Below are positions 8,613 to 16,716 of a stretch of DNA of 64,000 nucleotides, piece after piece. Position 1 is the stretch's first letter, and each line of letters starts with the position of its first letter. A program made the translations under genes and the position numbers. The stretch is from JAJYSO01 sp964451785 (GTDB lineage: Bacteria > Bacteroidota > Bacteroidia > Flavobacteriales > Flavobacteriaceae), in contig CAYVJG010000008.1 of assembly GCA_964451785.1 (NCBI GenBank), forward strand, positions 29,138 through 93,137, read 5' to 3'. The notes under the pieces were generated by a model. The model did not search any database and was not told the DNA's origin. It was given only the letters and a program-made list of their open reading frames with translations.

Positions 8613-10124
8613 CTAGTACGCCACAGTATATGCCTCGATATTTAAGTGTTCAATAAACTGATTGGCTTTTTCAATTTCTACGGCCATAATTTTATCTTGT
8701 TTTACAATAGGAACTTCGCGACGGAAATCACCTACAAATTTCACAATAAAATCAGATGATTTACCGGGTTCGCGATAATGCAGGGCTTGAGAAGCATTAA
8801 AGAGTTCAATAGCGAGTACGGTTTGTAAATTGCGCATCACTTTAATCAATTTAGTAGCTGAATTAGAGCCCATACTCACGTGATCTTCTTGTCCGTTAGA
8901 CGACGGAATAGAATCAATACTCGACGGAGTACACAATTGTTTAGTTTGACTAACAATGCTGGCAGCGGTATATTGTGGAATCATAAATCCGTTGTTAAGT
9001 CCCGGATCTTCAACCAAAAATTCTGGAAGATTGCGTTGTCCCGACACTAGTTTATAAGTGCGGCGTTCTGAAATATTACCTAACTCAGCCATAGCAATTG
9101 CCAAATAATCCATGGCTAAAGCTAAAGGTTGTCCGTGGAAATTTCCACCCGAAATAATTTCATCTTCATCGACAAATATATTTGGATTGTCCGTTACACT
9201 GTTAATTTCTGTTTTAACCGTTTTATTGACAAAGTGCAAGGTATCTTTTGATGCCCCGTGAACTTGCGGCACACAACGAAAAGAATATGGATCTTGCACT
9301 GCTTTGCCTTCTCCATTTGCTAAAGGACTATCACGCAAGAAACTCAAGATATTTTCAGCGGTTTTAATTTGCCCACGATGCGGACGCACATGGTGTACTA
9401 ATGGATTAAAAGGTGACAAATTACAATCAAAGCCCTCCATAGACACAGCGCTAATTACATCGGCTAAATAAGATAATTTATGAGCTTTAATCAAAGCATA
9501 AACGGCGTGAGCACTCATAAATTGAGTACCATTAAGTAAAGCCAAACCTTCTTTACTTTGCAGTTTTAGAGGTTTCCATCCCAATTTTTCTAATACTTGT
9601 ACAGCAGGTTGAATAGTACCTTGATAATACACTTCGCCCAGTCCTAAAATAGGTAAACTCAAATGCGCTAATGGTGCTAAATCACCCGAAGCACCTAGAG
9701 AACCTTGTTCGTAAACCACAGGAATAATATCGTTATTAAAGAAGTCTATCAAACGTTGCGTAACTTCTAAACTTATACCGGAATGGCCGTAGTTTAACGA
9801 CTGTACTTTGAGTAAAATCATGATTTTGACTATAGTAGGATCTACGCGATCGCCGGTGCCACAGGCATGTGATTTTACCAAATTTTCTTGAAGTTGAGAC
9901 AATTTTTCAGATGAAATCTTCACATTACACAACGATCCAAACCCTGTGTTAATGCCATAGAAGGGTACATCAGAATTAGCCATTTTTTCATTGAGATAAT
10001 CTCGTGTTTTTTGAATATTAGCTATAGCTTCTTCACTCAAAGCTAATTTAGTGTCTTGAGCAATAATTTTTTGAATGTGTTCAACTTCTAAAATAGCACT
10101 ACTAATATAATGTGTATTTGTCAT
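8613..10124 (-). CDS. hutH: Histidine ammonia-lyase (MIO enzyme)
   Basis: 503 residues. The Ala145-Ser146-Gly147 triad in GSLGASGDLAP forms the MIO electrophile. YGINTGFGSL and the QEDHVSMGS segment (with the catalytic Glu typical of histidine ammonia-lyases) are present. H86 in VKSHACG occupies the substrate-selectivity position, His in both histidine and tyrosine lyases and not the Phe of phenylalanine lyases. It deaminates L-histidine to urocanate. No hutU, hutI or hutG is adjacent, so tyrosine ammonia-lyase activity is a live alternative. The start codon overlaps the stop of upstream nnr (ATGA), implying translational coupling. Confidence 0.85.
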   Translation of the reverse strand: MTNTHYISSAILEVEHIQKIIAQDTKLALSEEAIANIQKTRDYLNEKMANSDVPFYGINTGFGSLCNVKISSEKLSQLQENLVKSHACGTGDRVDPTIVKIMILLKVQSLNYGHSGISLEVTQRLIDFFNNDIIPVVYEQGSLGASGDLAPLAHLSLPILGLGEVYYQGTIQPAVQVLEKLGWKPLKLQSKEGLALLNGTQFMSAHAVYALIKAHKLSYLADVISAVSMEGFDCNLSPFNPLVHHVRPHRGQIKTAENILSFLRDSPLANGEGKAVQDPYSFRCVPQVHGASKDTLHFVNKTVKTEINSVTDNPNIFVDEDEIISGGNFHGQPLALAMDYLAIAMAELGNISERRTYKLVSGQRNLPEFLVEDPGLNNGFMIPQYTAASIVSQTKQLCTPSSIDSIPSSNGQEDHVSMGSNSATKLIKVMRNLQTVLAIELFNASQALHYREPGKSSDFIVKFVGDFRREVPIVKQDKIMAVEIEKANQFIEHLNIEAYTVAY

Positions 10125-11680
10125 AGCAATTGTTGGTTTTGTTTTTTTATGGCGTTCATCGTCTTGTATTTTAACATTTCGCGATAAACTTGCCCAAATC
10201 TAAGCAATAAATCACCGGCAATCAACGCTTCTACTGAAGATTTTTTAAGTGCCTCATCGCCAGCTCTTGCATGTAGATACACGCCCAAAGCAGCGGCTTC
10301 TACCGCTGTGTAGCCTTGCGCTAACAATCCGCCAATAGTGCCGGCCAAGACATCTCCTGTCCCGGCGGTAGCCATGCCCGGATTACCGGCTGTGTTGATG
10401 AAAACCTGTTGAGGGGTTATTATAAAGGTGATGGCGTCTTTAGCCACAACAATAATCTGATAGCGCTGAACAAAGGATTTAAGTATAGTGAGTTTGTCAA
10501 AATCGTCGGTCCACTCCCCTATCAGGCCACGCAATTCTTTAGGATGTGGGGTCAATATAGATTGAGTCGGTAAAAGCGACAGCCATTCAGGATGTTGTGC
10601 CAGAATATTTAACCCGTCGGCATCTACCACTAAGGGTTTAGCTGCTTTCTCAAGTAGTTTATGGAAACATTGAGCGGTGTGTTCTGCCATACCAGCGCCC
10701 ATGCCAAACACCACACTTTCAGGAGTAAATTGCCAATCAACTAGCTCATCACTCAGCTGTTTTTCACCTTGTGTTAGTACCATAGCTTCAGGTAGTGTTG
10801 TTTGTATAATAGCGTAACCACACCGCGGAATAAGTGTGGTGACTTTTCCGGCTCCAGCCCGTAAAGCAGCTTGAGCAGCCAAGACTACACTCCCCATTTT
10901 TCCATAGCTTCCGCCTATTATCAGACAATGCCCATAAGTACCTTTATGCGAAAATCGCGGACGTATTTTTAACCAACTTGAGGCTTGTTGTAAAGTTATG
11001 AGTTGAGCTTCAGGAGTCAATTCATCTATAAAATTCTGCGATAATCCTATATCAATCACTTGTAATTGCCCTACATAATGAGCCGTTTGTGGTAAGAAAA
11101 AGGACAATTTAGGGCATTGAAAGGTGATTGTGTAATCGGCTTTTACAATTGCAGTATCTTGTTCAACTGCACGGTTAGTATAGAGTCCTGAAGGGATATC
11201 AATGGCTAGCCTTAAAGCAGAAATGCAATTGATGTGGTTAATCAATTTTTTAACCCAATTGTGAAGCGGGCGACTCAGTCCGATGCCAAAAATAGCATCG
11301 ATAAGCACACTGTTGACTGGCAATTTAGGCAATTCACTATGGGCTGTCAAAAATGTAATTGAGTTTGTCAGTTTCTCTAAACGATTGAGGTTAGCTTTAA
11401 AATCTGCTTTATAATGATTGCTATAAGTGACCACAAACACGTGTATATCGGCACCTTGTTCAATAAATTTACGCGCTATAACTAACCCATCACCGCCATT
11501 ATTCCCGATACCACAAAAAATAACTATCGGTCGATTTTTCCAGTTCACTTCTGCAGTTATAGCCTCGAAAGCACGCGTTGCGGCCCGTTCCATCAAATCT
11601 AATGAGGTGATTTCATCTTCAAGCATTGTGGCTTGGTCGGCATCATAGAGTTGAGCTGCTGATAATACGTTCATAGGCAT
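10121..11680 (-). CDS. nnr: Bifunctional NAD(P)HX epimerase / ADP-dependent NAD(P)HX dehydratase
   Basis: 519 residues, a fusion of YjeF_N (about 1-215; GIGNNGGDGLVIAR) and a ribokinase-like YjeF_C domain (about 225-500; SYGKMGSVVLAA, the AGTGDVLAG catalytic loop). It repairs hydrated NADH/NADPH: the N-domain epimerises R- and S-forms and the C-domain dehydrates S-NAD(P)HX using ADP. The start could be the ATG at 11680 or the in-frame ATG at 11674 (MNVLSAAQ), which fits the family N-terminus slightly better. A TAnnTTTG box lies 20 bp upstream. The gene ends overlapping hutH by 4 bp. Confidence 0.92.
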   Translation of the reverse strand: MPMNVLSAAQLYDADQATMLEDEITSLDLMERAATRAFEAITAEVNWKNRPIVIFCGIGNNGGDGLVIARKFIEQGADIHVFVVTYSNHYKADFKANLNRLEKLTNSITFLTAHSELPKLPVNSVLIDAIFGIGLSRPLHNWVKKLINHINCISALRLAIDIPSGLYTNRAVEQDTAIVKADYTITFQCPKLSFFLPQTAHYVGQLQVIDIGLSQNFIDELTPEAQLITLQQASSWLKIRPRFSHKGTYGHCLIIGGSYGKMGSVVLAAQAALRAGAGKVTTLIPRCGYAIIQTTLPEAMVLTQGEKQLSDELVDWQFTPESVVFGMGAGMAEHTAQCFHKLLEKAAKPLVVDADGLNILAQHPEWLSLLPTQSILTPHPKELRGLIGEWTDDFDKLTILKSFVQRYQIIVVAKDAITFIITPQQVFINTAGNPGMATAGTGDVLAGTIGGLLAQGYTAVEAAALGVYLHARAGDEALKKSSVEALIAGDLLLRFGQVYREMLKYKTMNAIKKQNQQLL

Positions 11681-11699
11681 TTATTTAATCTTGTACTTA

Positions 11700-11707
11700 C
11701 AAAAATA
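11700..11707 (-). promoter_or_regulatory. Putative -7 element of the nnr-hutH operon
   Basis: TATTTTTG on the minus strand, identical to the boxes ahead of pabB, surE and the 475-residue gene. It predicts transcription start about 14 bp before the nnr ATG. No clear -33 element was found. Confidence 0.5.
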
Positions 11708-11810
11708 CAGTTGTATTCATTTTTTTTCATCCTTTTAGAATTAAAAATACGGTGTCAATCTATAGGAAATTCTTCTATATTGCCGAATTTTGTAGGAACA
11801 CGCCCATTAT

Positions 11811-13052
11811 ATGAATCGATCAAAGCAACAACAACTTCGTCACCACAAGCGCATTGCCACCGGATTATTCTTTTTGATGGCTGTACTTTACGGGGTAATG
11901 ATTTATTTACAAACCAGCCATCCTGCAGTCTGGATGGGTTATGTAGAAGCTTTTGCTGAAGCCGGAATGGTTGGGGCGCTAGCTGATTGGTTTGCCGTCA
12001 CTGCACTGTTCAAACATCCGTTGCGTTTACCCATTCCGCACACTAACTTAATACAGCACAAACAGCGCGATTTAGGTAATAATTTAGGAAAATTTGTCAA
12101 TGATAACTTTCTTAATCCCAAAACGATTCGTCCTTACATTGAAAAAATAGATTTTAGTAAACACATTTTGCAATGGCTTGATAAGCCTAAAAATCAAGAA
12201 GGATTAAGTCAGGAACTCAAAGTGTTATTGTTATCCTTTCTAAACGATTTAGACGATGAGCAAGTGACACGTTTTATCAATCAAAAAGGAAGTGAATTAT
12301 TGCAATCTATTGATGTGCAGGCGCTAGCCGGAAATGGAATAAATTACCTCCTTAAACAAGATGAGCACCAACAATTGCTCAATCACCTCTTGCCACAGCT
12401 CACTAATTATATTGAAGAAAATCAAAGGCTTATTCAACAACGATTAGCAGATAGTAAGCCCTTTATTTCATTTTTAGCCGGCAAAAAAATTTCAAATGAA
12501 GTCACCAAAGGTCTTGTCAATTTTATGCGTGAAGTTGAAGAGGATTCAACTCATTTTGTACGCCAGAAATTAACGGAAGAACTAGAAAATCTTGCTCGAG
12601 ATATTCAAGAAAATCCAAAATGGCGACAAAAAATCAAAGGCTTACAAACAAAGCTTATCACGCCTGAAAATATAGAAAAATATACGGTCGATGCTTGGTT
12701 AGGAATCAAATCTATTTTACAAGAGCAACTCCAATCCCCTCAATCGCCTTTAGATAAGCAATTGCAAAGAAGCTTGCAAAATAGCAAAGCGAGTTTAGAG
12801 AAGAATCACAATTTACAAAAACGTATCGACGGTAAGTTGCGTGTGTTTTTATACCGAATGGTCCTGCGCAACCGTCAGGAAGTTGAGACGCTTATCAGTC
12901 AAACTGTAGCTCACTGGGATGGCAAAGAACTCAGCAGAAAACTCGAACTCGAAGTGGGAAAAGATTTGCAATACATCCGTCTTAACGGCACTCTGGTCGG
13001 TGGCTTAGTAGGTTTAATTATCTATGCTATCACTCACTTTTTTATTGGGTAA
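11811..13052 (+). CDS. DUF445 family membrane protein
   Basis: 413 residues. One N-terminal transmembrane helix (about 14-32) is followed by the family signature GYVEAFAEAGMVGALADWFAVTALF with HPLRLPIPHTNLI. A long helical, charge-rich middle follows, then a final membrane helix with GTLVGGLVGLIIYAITH. This is the DUF445/YjiN layout, an inner-membrane protein with a large soluble coiled portion. Function is unknown in the family. The nnr start is divergent across a 130-bp spacer. The DUF4190 gene follows on the same strand after about 60 bp. Confidence 0.85.
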   Translation: MNRSKQQQLRHHKRIATGLFFLMAVLYGVMIYLQTSHPAVWMGYVEAFAEAGMVGALADWFAVTALFKHPLRLPIPHTNLIQHKQRDLGNNLGKFVNDNFLNPKTIRPYIEKIDFSKHILQWLDKPKNQEGLSQELKVLLLSFLNDLDDEQVTRFINQKGSELLQSIDVQALAGNGINYLLKQDEHQQLLNHLLPQLTNYIEENQRLIQQRLADSKPFISFLAGKKISNEVTKGLVNFMREVEEDSTHFVRQKLTEELENLARDIQENPKWRQKIKGLQTKLITPENIEKYTVDAWLGIKSILQEQLQSPQSPLDKQLQRSLQNSKASLEKNHNLQKRIDGKLRVFLYRMVLRNRQEVETLISQTVAHWDGKELSRKLELEVGKDLQYIRLNGTLVGGLVGLIIYAITHFFIG

Positions 13053-13114
13053 TATTTTTTAACGTATATTTAAAAAATATGTTTAATTTTACATTTTCAT
13101 ATAATTTTAAACTC

Positions 13115-13438
13115 ATGCCGCAATTTGACCCTAATACATCTTCTTCCTCTGCAGAAAACAATCCTATAATTATTCAACAAGTAGAACGCAAAACAAATGG
13201 CGTAGGGATAGCTGGGTTTATCCTTTCATTAATAGCAATTTTTGTAGGTTGGATTCCTGTTTTGGGTTGGTTTGTATGGTTTTTAGGGTTAATTTTATCT
13301 TTTGTCGGCGTATTTAACAAACCTAGAGGCCTGGCTATTGCAGGTTTAGTGATTTCATTAATTGGTGTTATTATCCTTGTTTTCCTTTTTGGAGTTGTAT
13401 TATTTGCAACAGGAGTTGGTAGCTTAGCTATGTTGTAA
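13115..13438 (+). CDS. Small DUF4190-type membrane protein
   Basis: 107 residues from the ATG at 13115. A hydrophilic Ser/Asn-rich N-terminus is followed by GVGIAGFILSLIAIF, a Trp-rich turn, and GLAIAGLVISLIGVI, giving three to four membrane segments with the repeated (G)xAIAGxxxSLI pattern of DUF4190. An in-frame ATG at 13079 would add an aromatic-rich leader that looks like untranslated sequence. The role is unknown; such proteins are common short membrane proteins in Bacteroidota. Confidence 0.65.
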   Translation: MPQFDPNTSSSSAENNPIIIQQVERKTNGVGIAGFILSLIAIFVGWIPVLGWFVWFLGLILSFVGVFNKPRGLAIAGLVISLIGVIILVFLFGVVLFATGVGSLAML

Positions 13439-14034
13439 TTTGTATACATACTAATACAATTCACCCCTTCTACCTTTTTGCATTACAAATACACTACTGT
13501 CAAAGCAATAGCTCAAAGTAACCATGACTTTACCTATTTTTATACCGCCTACGCTCACGAGCATTAGCGTTAAATGACAATCATAAATATTACCTCAACA
13601 ACAGTGTTGTTTAATTAGCCTTATGCTTGAGCTGGCATAAAGGGATTAAATTAATTGTAAAAGGACCTTTCAAGCATAGCATTTAATACCGTATGGACAA
13701 ATTATATAGTCCAATTTCGACAGCAGTCTCATTGTACTATTAATTTGTTACCCACGGCATTATACCTACAAAAAATATTATAAATCGGGCTAAAAAATAA
13801 TTCTAATTGGTATAAATCGACGAATTCAAGTCGCTAAATACAGGTGGATTTGAACGTAAATTTTTATTTGACAAAAAATTCATTTATTGATAATTTTTAA
13901 TTAAATTTAACCTTTAAATAAACCTTATTGAAGACTAGTTTTTAAAAACAAATTGGGGTTATTTACTAGTTCTGAAGGTAAGTTATCAGAAACGAACAAT
14001 TATTAAATAACAATTTATTAACTTTAATTCACAT
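13439..14034. other. 596-bp AT-rich intergenic stretch with repeat copy B
   Basis: No protein gene is supported here. It holds a 9-bp inverted repeat (TATGCTTGA at 13622-13630 and its complement at 13670-13678), then repeat copy B (13685-13815), then strongly AT-rich sequence likely to contain the promoter of the 53-residue membrane protein. Nothing else recognisable. Confidence 0.6.
13685..13815 (+). repeat. Dispersed bimodular repeat, copy B
   Basis: 131 bp with the same ends as copy A (AATACCGTATGG to AATTCTAATTGGTATAA) and the same orientation. Differences are point changes scattered through the unit, so the copies are not recent duplicates. Confidence 0.85.
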
Positions 14035-14196
14035 ATGGCAATCACAGGTTCTTACAGTGTTCTATTATTCGTTTATCAATCAGTAATGATACTTTTATTA
14101 GTTTTAGCTATTTTATTTTTTATATACGTTTTCAAGGTTCTACGAAAGCTAAATAAATTTTTAGACAAGAAATTAGATGAAACTGAAGTAAGCTAA
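14035..14196 (+). CDS. 53-residue single-span membrane protein
   Basis: ATG GCA ATC ... AGC TAA encodes 53 residues. A short polar N-terminus (MAITGSYSVLLFVYQ) is followed by one strong membrane helix (MILLLVLAILFFIYVF) and a basic-then-acidic amphipathic tail (KVLRKLNKFLDKKLDETEVS). The Lys/Arg-rich stretch after the helix predicts a cytosolic C-terminus. No family recognised. It sits in the accessory strip just before a glyoxalase fragment. The codon pattern and sensible topology suggest a real gene, but it is short. Confidence 0.5.
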   Translation: MAITGSYSVLLFVYQSVMILLLVLAILFFIYVFKVLRKLNKFLDKKLDETEVS

Positions 14197-14211
14197 AAAC
14201 AGACAAAATAG

Positions 14212-14334
14212 AAAACCCCAAATTTCAGTATTGATCTTAGTGTTACCGATTTAGAGAAATCGATTGAGTTTTATAGAGATGGTCTTGGGTTTTCAACAGA
14301 AGGAATTATTAAAGGAGGCAAACCTTGCGTCTAA
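14212..14334 (+). pseudogene. N-terminal fragment of a VOC/glyoxalase-family protein
   Basis: The frame ending at the TAA at 14332-14334 encodes NFSIDLSVTDLEKSIEFY and then RDGLGFSTEG, the classic first beta-alpha-beta of glyoxalase/bleomycin-resistance (VOC) domains. It stops after about 40 residues where a functional protein would need 115 or more, and no start codon precedes it (a TAG lies at 14209). The rest of the gene is missing downstream, where an unrelated lipoprotein begins 15 bp later. Clearly a decayed remnant. Confidence 0.7.
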
Positions 14335-14348
14335 TTTAACTAAAATCT

Positions 14349-14915
14349 ATGAATGGAATCTTAAAAAAAGGTATATACCTTACATGCTTTATTCTAATTG
14401 TCGCCTGCGGCACAAAAAGGGATGTTATTGACACAGGGGTCAATACGCGAGTCAATTCAAAATACAGAAAAAGCACAGAAAACTACTCTGGAAAATTAAG
14501 CAAAACCGAGTATAATAATTTGATTAAAAAGTTAGAAAAAGAACTAAAAACCAGGTTTCCTGACAACAAATCTATTCTTATAAATTACAATCAGAAGGCG
14601 CCTAATTGTCTTATGGCTAAATCTAGTAAAGCTGACAAGATAGGTGTGACAAAAAATCGAATTAGAATCTCGTCTAGAATGAGTTCTAACCACAATGCTA
14701 TTGACTTTTTTGTGTATACTAAAGATTCTTACGCCAAGGAAATTTATGCTCAAATGGATGAGTTTATAGTGGATTCAGGATTTTTCTATGAAACTATCTT
14801 TACAGAACATCAAAACTGCGCAGGGTTTTTAATCATCAAACCAAATGGTAAATTCTATAAACATTATGGAGAAGATTATTACTCTAGAGTACGTGCATAC
14901 CTTGAAAAGAAATAA
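14349..14915 (+). CDS. Lipoprotein of unknown function
   Basis: 188 residues with a lipoprotein signal: KKG, a hydrophobic run, and the lipobox LIVAC. The mature part is basic (GTKRD, NSKYRKSTENYSG), followed by mixed alpha/beta sequence with an NCLMAKSS segment and a C-terminal GFLIIKPNGKFYKHYGEDY. I recognise no family and see no catalytic motif. The two cysteines in the mature region could pair. It lies in an accessory strip next to another exported unknown, 115 bp downstream. Confidence 0.6.
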   Translation: MNGILKKGIYLTCFILIVACGTKRDVIDTGVNTRVNSKYRKSTENYSGKLSKTEYNNLIKKLEKELKTRFPDNKSILINYNQKAPNCLMAKSSKADKIGVTKNRIRISSRMSSNHNAIDFFVYTKDSYAKEIYAQMDEFIVDSGFFYETIFTEHQNCAGFLIIKPNGKFYKHYGEDYYSRVRAYLEKK

Positions 14916-15030
14916 AAGTCAGCTTAATATAGAATAGCTAACAACAGCATGGTTCTCTACAGAGCACAAAACCTTCTTAGTAGTGATTATAAAAGTAGAG
15001 CCGTCAAAAAATACATTTAAAAACTTAAAA

Positions 15031-15558
15031 ATGGATAAATTGAAAATTACTCTAATTACAGTATTCTGTCTTTTTATAGCCATACAGTCAACTTGTGCTC
15101 AAACAGGGGGAGATAGTCAAGTAGGGAACTATTATAAAGATATCAGCAATTTTAATATGAAGGATTTTATCAATATGGATTTGGGACTGTTGGCCTATTT
15201 ACCTACCAAAAAACATTGGAACCACATTTCAAAAAACATCAAGCTTATTCCTATAGATTCTTTGCGTTATATCGATTCTTTAGATATTAGAAAACAGGCA
15301 GATACTTTATATGTTAAAATGTATACTCAGAATTATTTGTATCGCTGTCAAAATGTATATGAAATAAGTAAAAACACGAAACGTAAAACGGATACCCTTA
15401 TGATATCTAACATACTAATTGATTTTAAAATAAAAGAATTTATTGATTATGCTGATACCTTTAGAAAAAAAGATTATACCGTAGATTTTGTTATCAAACA
15501 AAATTCTGACAAATTCAATAAAAGGATTATAATACATAAAGACTTCCGTAATAACTAG
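15031..15558 (+). CDS. Exported protein of unknown function
   Basis: 175 residues from the ATG at 15031, giving a clean signal peptide (MDKLKITLITVFCLFIAIQS, cleavage after TCAQ). A longer frame from 14983 would place 16 charged residues ahead of the signal and is unlikely. The mature part is Lys/Asp/Tyr-rich with FNMKDFINMDLGLLAYLP and no motif I recognise. No membrane segment follows the signal, so it is probably periplasmic or secreted. Confidence 0.55.
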   Translation: MDKLKITLITVFCLFIAIQSTCAQTGGDSQVGNYYKDISNFNMKDFINMDLGLLAYLPTKKHWNHISKNIKLIPIDSLRYIDSLDIRKQADTLYVKMYTQNYLYRCQNVYEISKNTKRKTDTLMISNILIDFKIKEFIDYADTFRKKDYTVDFVIKQNSDKFNKRIIIHKDFRNN

Positions 15559-15705
15559 CTTTTCGTAGAGTCGTAAATCTAGCATTAAAGTACAAAATTG
15601 GCGCCAATGGTAAGATTGTTTCGTACTGTACTAATCTATTAAGTAATTATATTTAAAAGCAGTAAAAAAATAGCGTATCCCTTCACTGTTCTCTTACAAA
15701 CTATT

Positions 15706-16638
15706 TCAATCTATCAACACGCGTATCAACACTGGAAAATGGTCTGAGGCCAAACGCAATTTCGCCTCTTTTGAAGAGACCTCTTTAGGAAAATTACCGC
15801 GTTTTACATCGGGTTGATTTTGGGCGTCTTTCCAATATACCGGCGTTAGCAAAGCATAATGTGTGACTTCAACATTTGGGGTTGTAAAAAGGTGATCAAT
15901 GCGACTTTGTGTCCACAAATCACTGTCAAAAGCATTAAAAGTTCCATTGTAAGCCATGCGGTGCTCTGCTGTCTTATAAGTATCTTCAAGCAAATCAGAA
16001 GCCTCAAAAATTTGATAGGCAGAGTGCGATTGATCTACATTAAAGTCACCTAGTAACACAACAGGAGCTTCATTTGTCATTTCTTTAATTTTTTGTAATA
16101 TCAATTGGCTGCTATTGTGGCGAGCTTTAACGCCAACATGATCATAATGTGCGTTAAACACCCAGAGAATCTCCCCTTCTGCCTTGTGCTGTAATTTTAC
16201 CCACGAGCAAATACGCGGCAACACGGCATCCCAACCTTTACTGGGCTTTTCTGGTGTTTCTGACAACCAAAATGTGCCTTTATCAAGCAACTTAAAGCTT
16301 TCTTTTTTATAAAAAATAGGCGCGTATTCTCCAGCTGTTTTACCATCGGCACGTCCTATTCCATAAGCGGTATAAGTAGGTAGTTGAGTTTTTAAGTCTT
16401 CAAATTGACCTTCGAGCACCTCTTGCATGCCTACTACATCAGGCGATTCACAAATCAAAAAATCAGCAATTACCGGCAACCTATTTTTCCAAGCATTGCC
16501 TGCTTTGGCGTCATTATGGTTTTCATAACGAATGTTATAGGTGGCAATTTTTAAAGGTAATTTTTGCTGAGCTCGCGTTTGCGTCATAGTCAATAATACA
16601 ATTAAAAGCGTTAAGCTTAAAGGTTTAAAATGTGTCAT
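15706..16638 (-). CDS. Secreted endonuclease/exonuclease/phosphatase-fold hydrolase
   Basis: 310 residues from the ATG at 16638 (an upstream TTG at 16644 is less likely). A signal peptide ends at TRAQ. The EEP-fold motifs are complete: IATYNIRYENHND, VGMQEVLEG (metal-binding Glu), VFNAHYDHVG, VVLLGDFNVD (Asp/Asn), IDHLFTT and LASDHFPVLI (catalytic His). The family includes DNase I, sphingomyelinases and inositol phosphatases, and the substrate cannot be read from sequence. It lies 78 bp downstream of the hexosaminidase on the same strand, possibly one exported hydrolase unit. Confidence 0.85.
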   Translation of the reverse strand: MTHFKPLSLTLLIVLLTMTQTRAQQKLPLKIATYNIRYENHNDAKAGNAWKNRLPVIADFLICESPDVVGMQEVLEGQFEDLKTQLPTYTAYGIGRADGKTAGEYAPIFYKKESFKLLDKGTFWLSETPEKPSKGWDAVLPRICSWVKLQHKAEGEILWVFNAHYDHVGVKARHNSSQLILQKIKEMTNEAPVVLLGDFNVDQSHSAYQIFEASDLLEDTYKTAEHRMAYNGTFNAFDSDLWTQSRIDHLFTTPNVEVTHYALLTPVYWKDAQNQPDVKRGNFPKEVSSKEAKLRLASDHFPVLIRVLID

Positions 16639-16716
16639 AGCCAATTAATTTTGAAGGCAAATATGAACTAAGGTTTAAGAATGTAGTTGACGTCAAGTTT
16701 ATGTTTAGGTTGCGAT

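Noticed and set aside
8613..10124. Phenylalanine ammonia-lyase
   Set aside because: The selectivity position is His (H86) and not Phe, and the QEDH catalytic Glu is of the histidine-lyase type.
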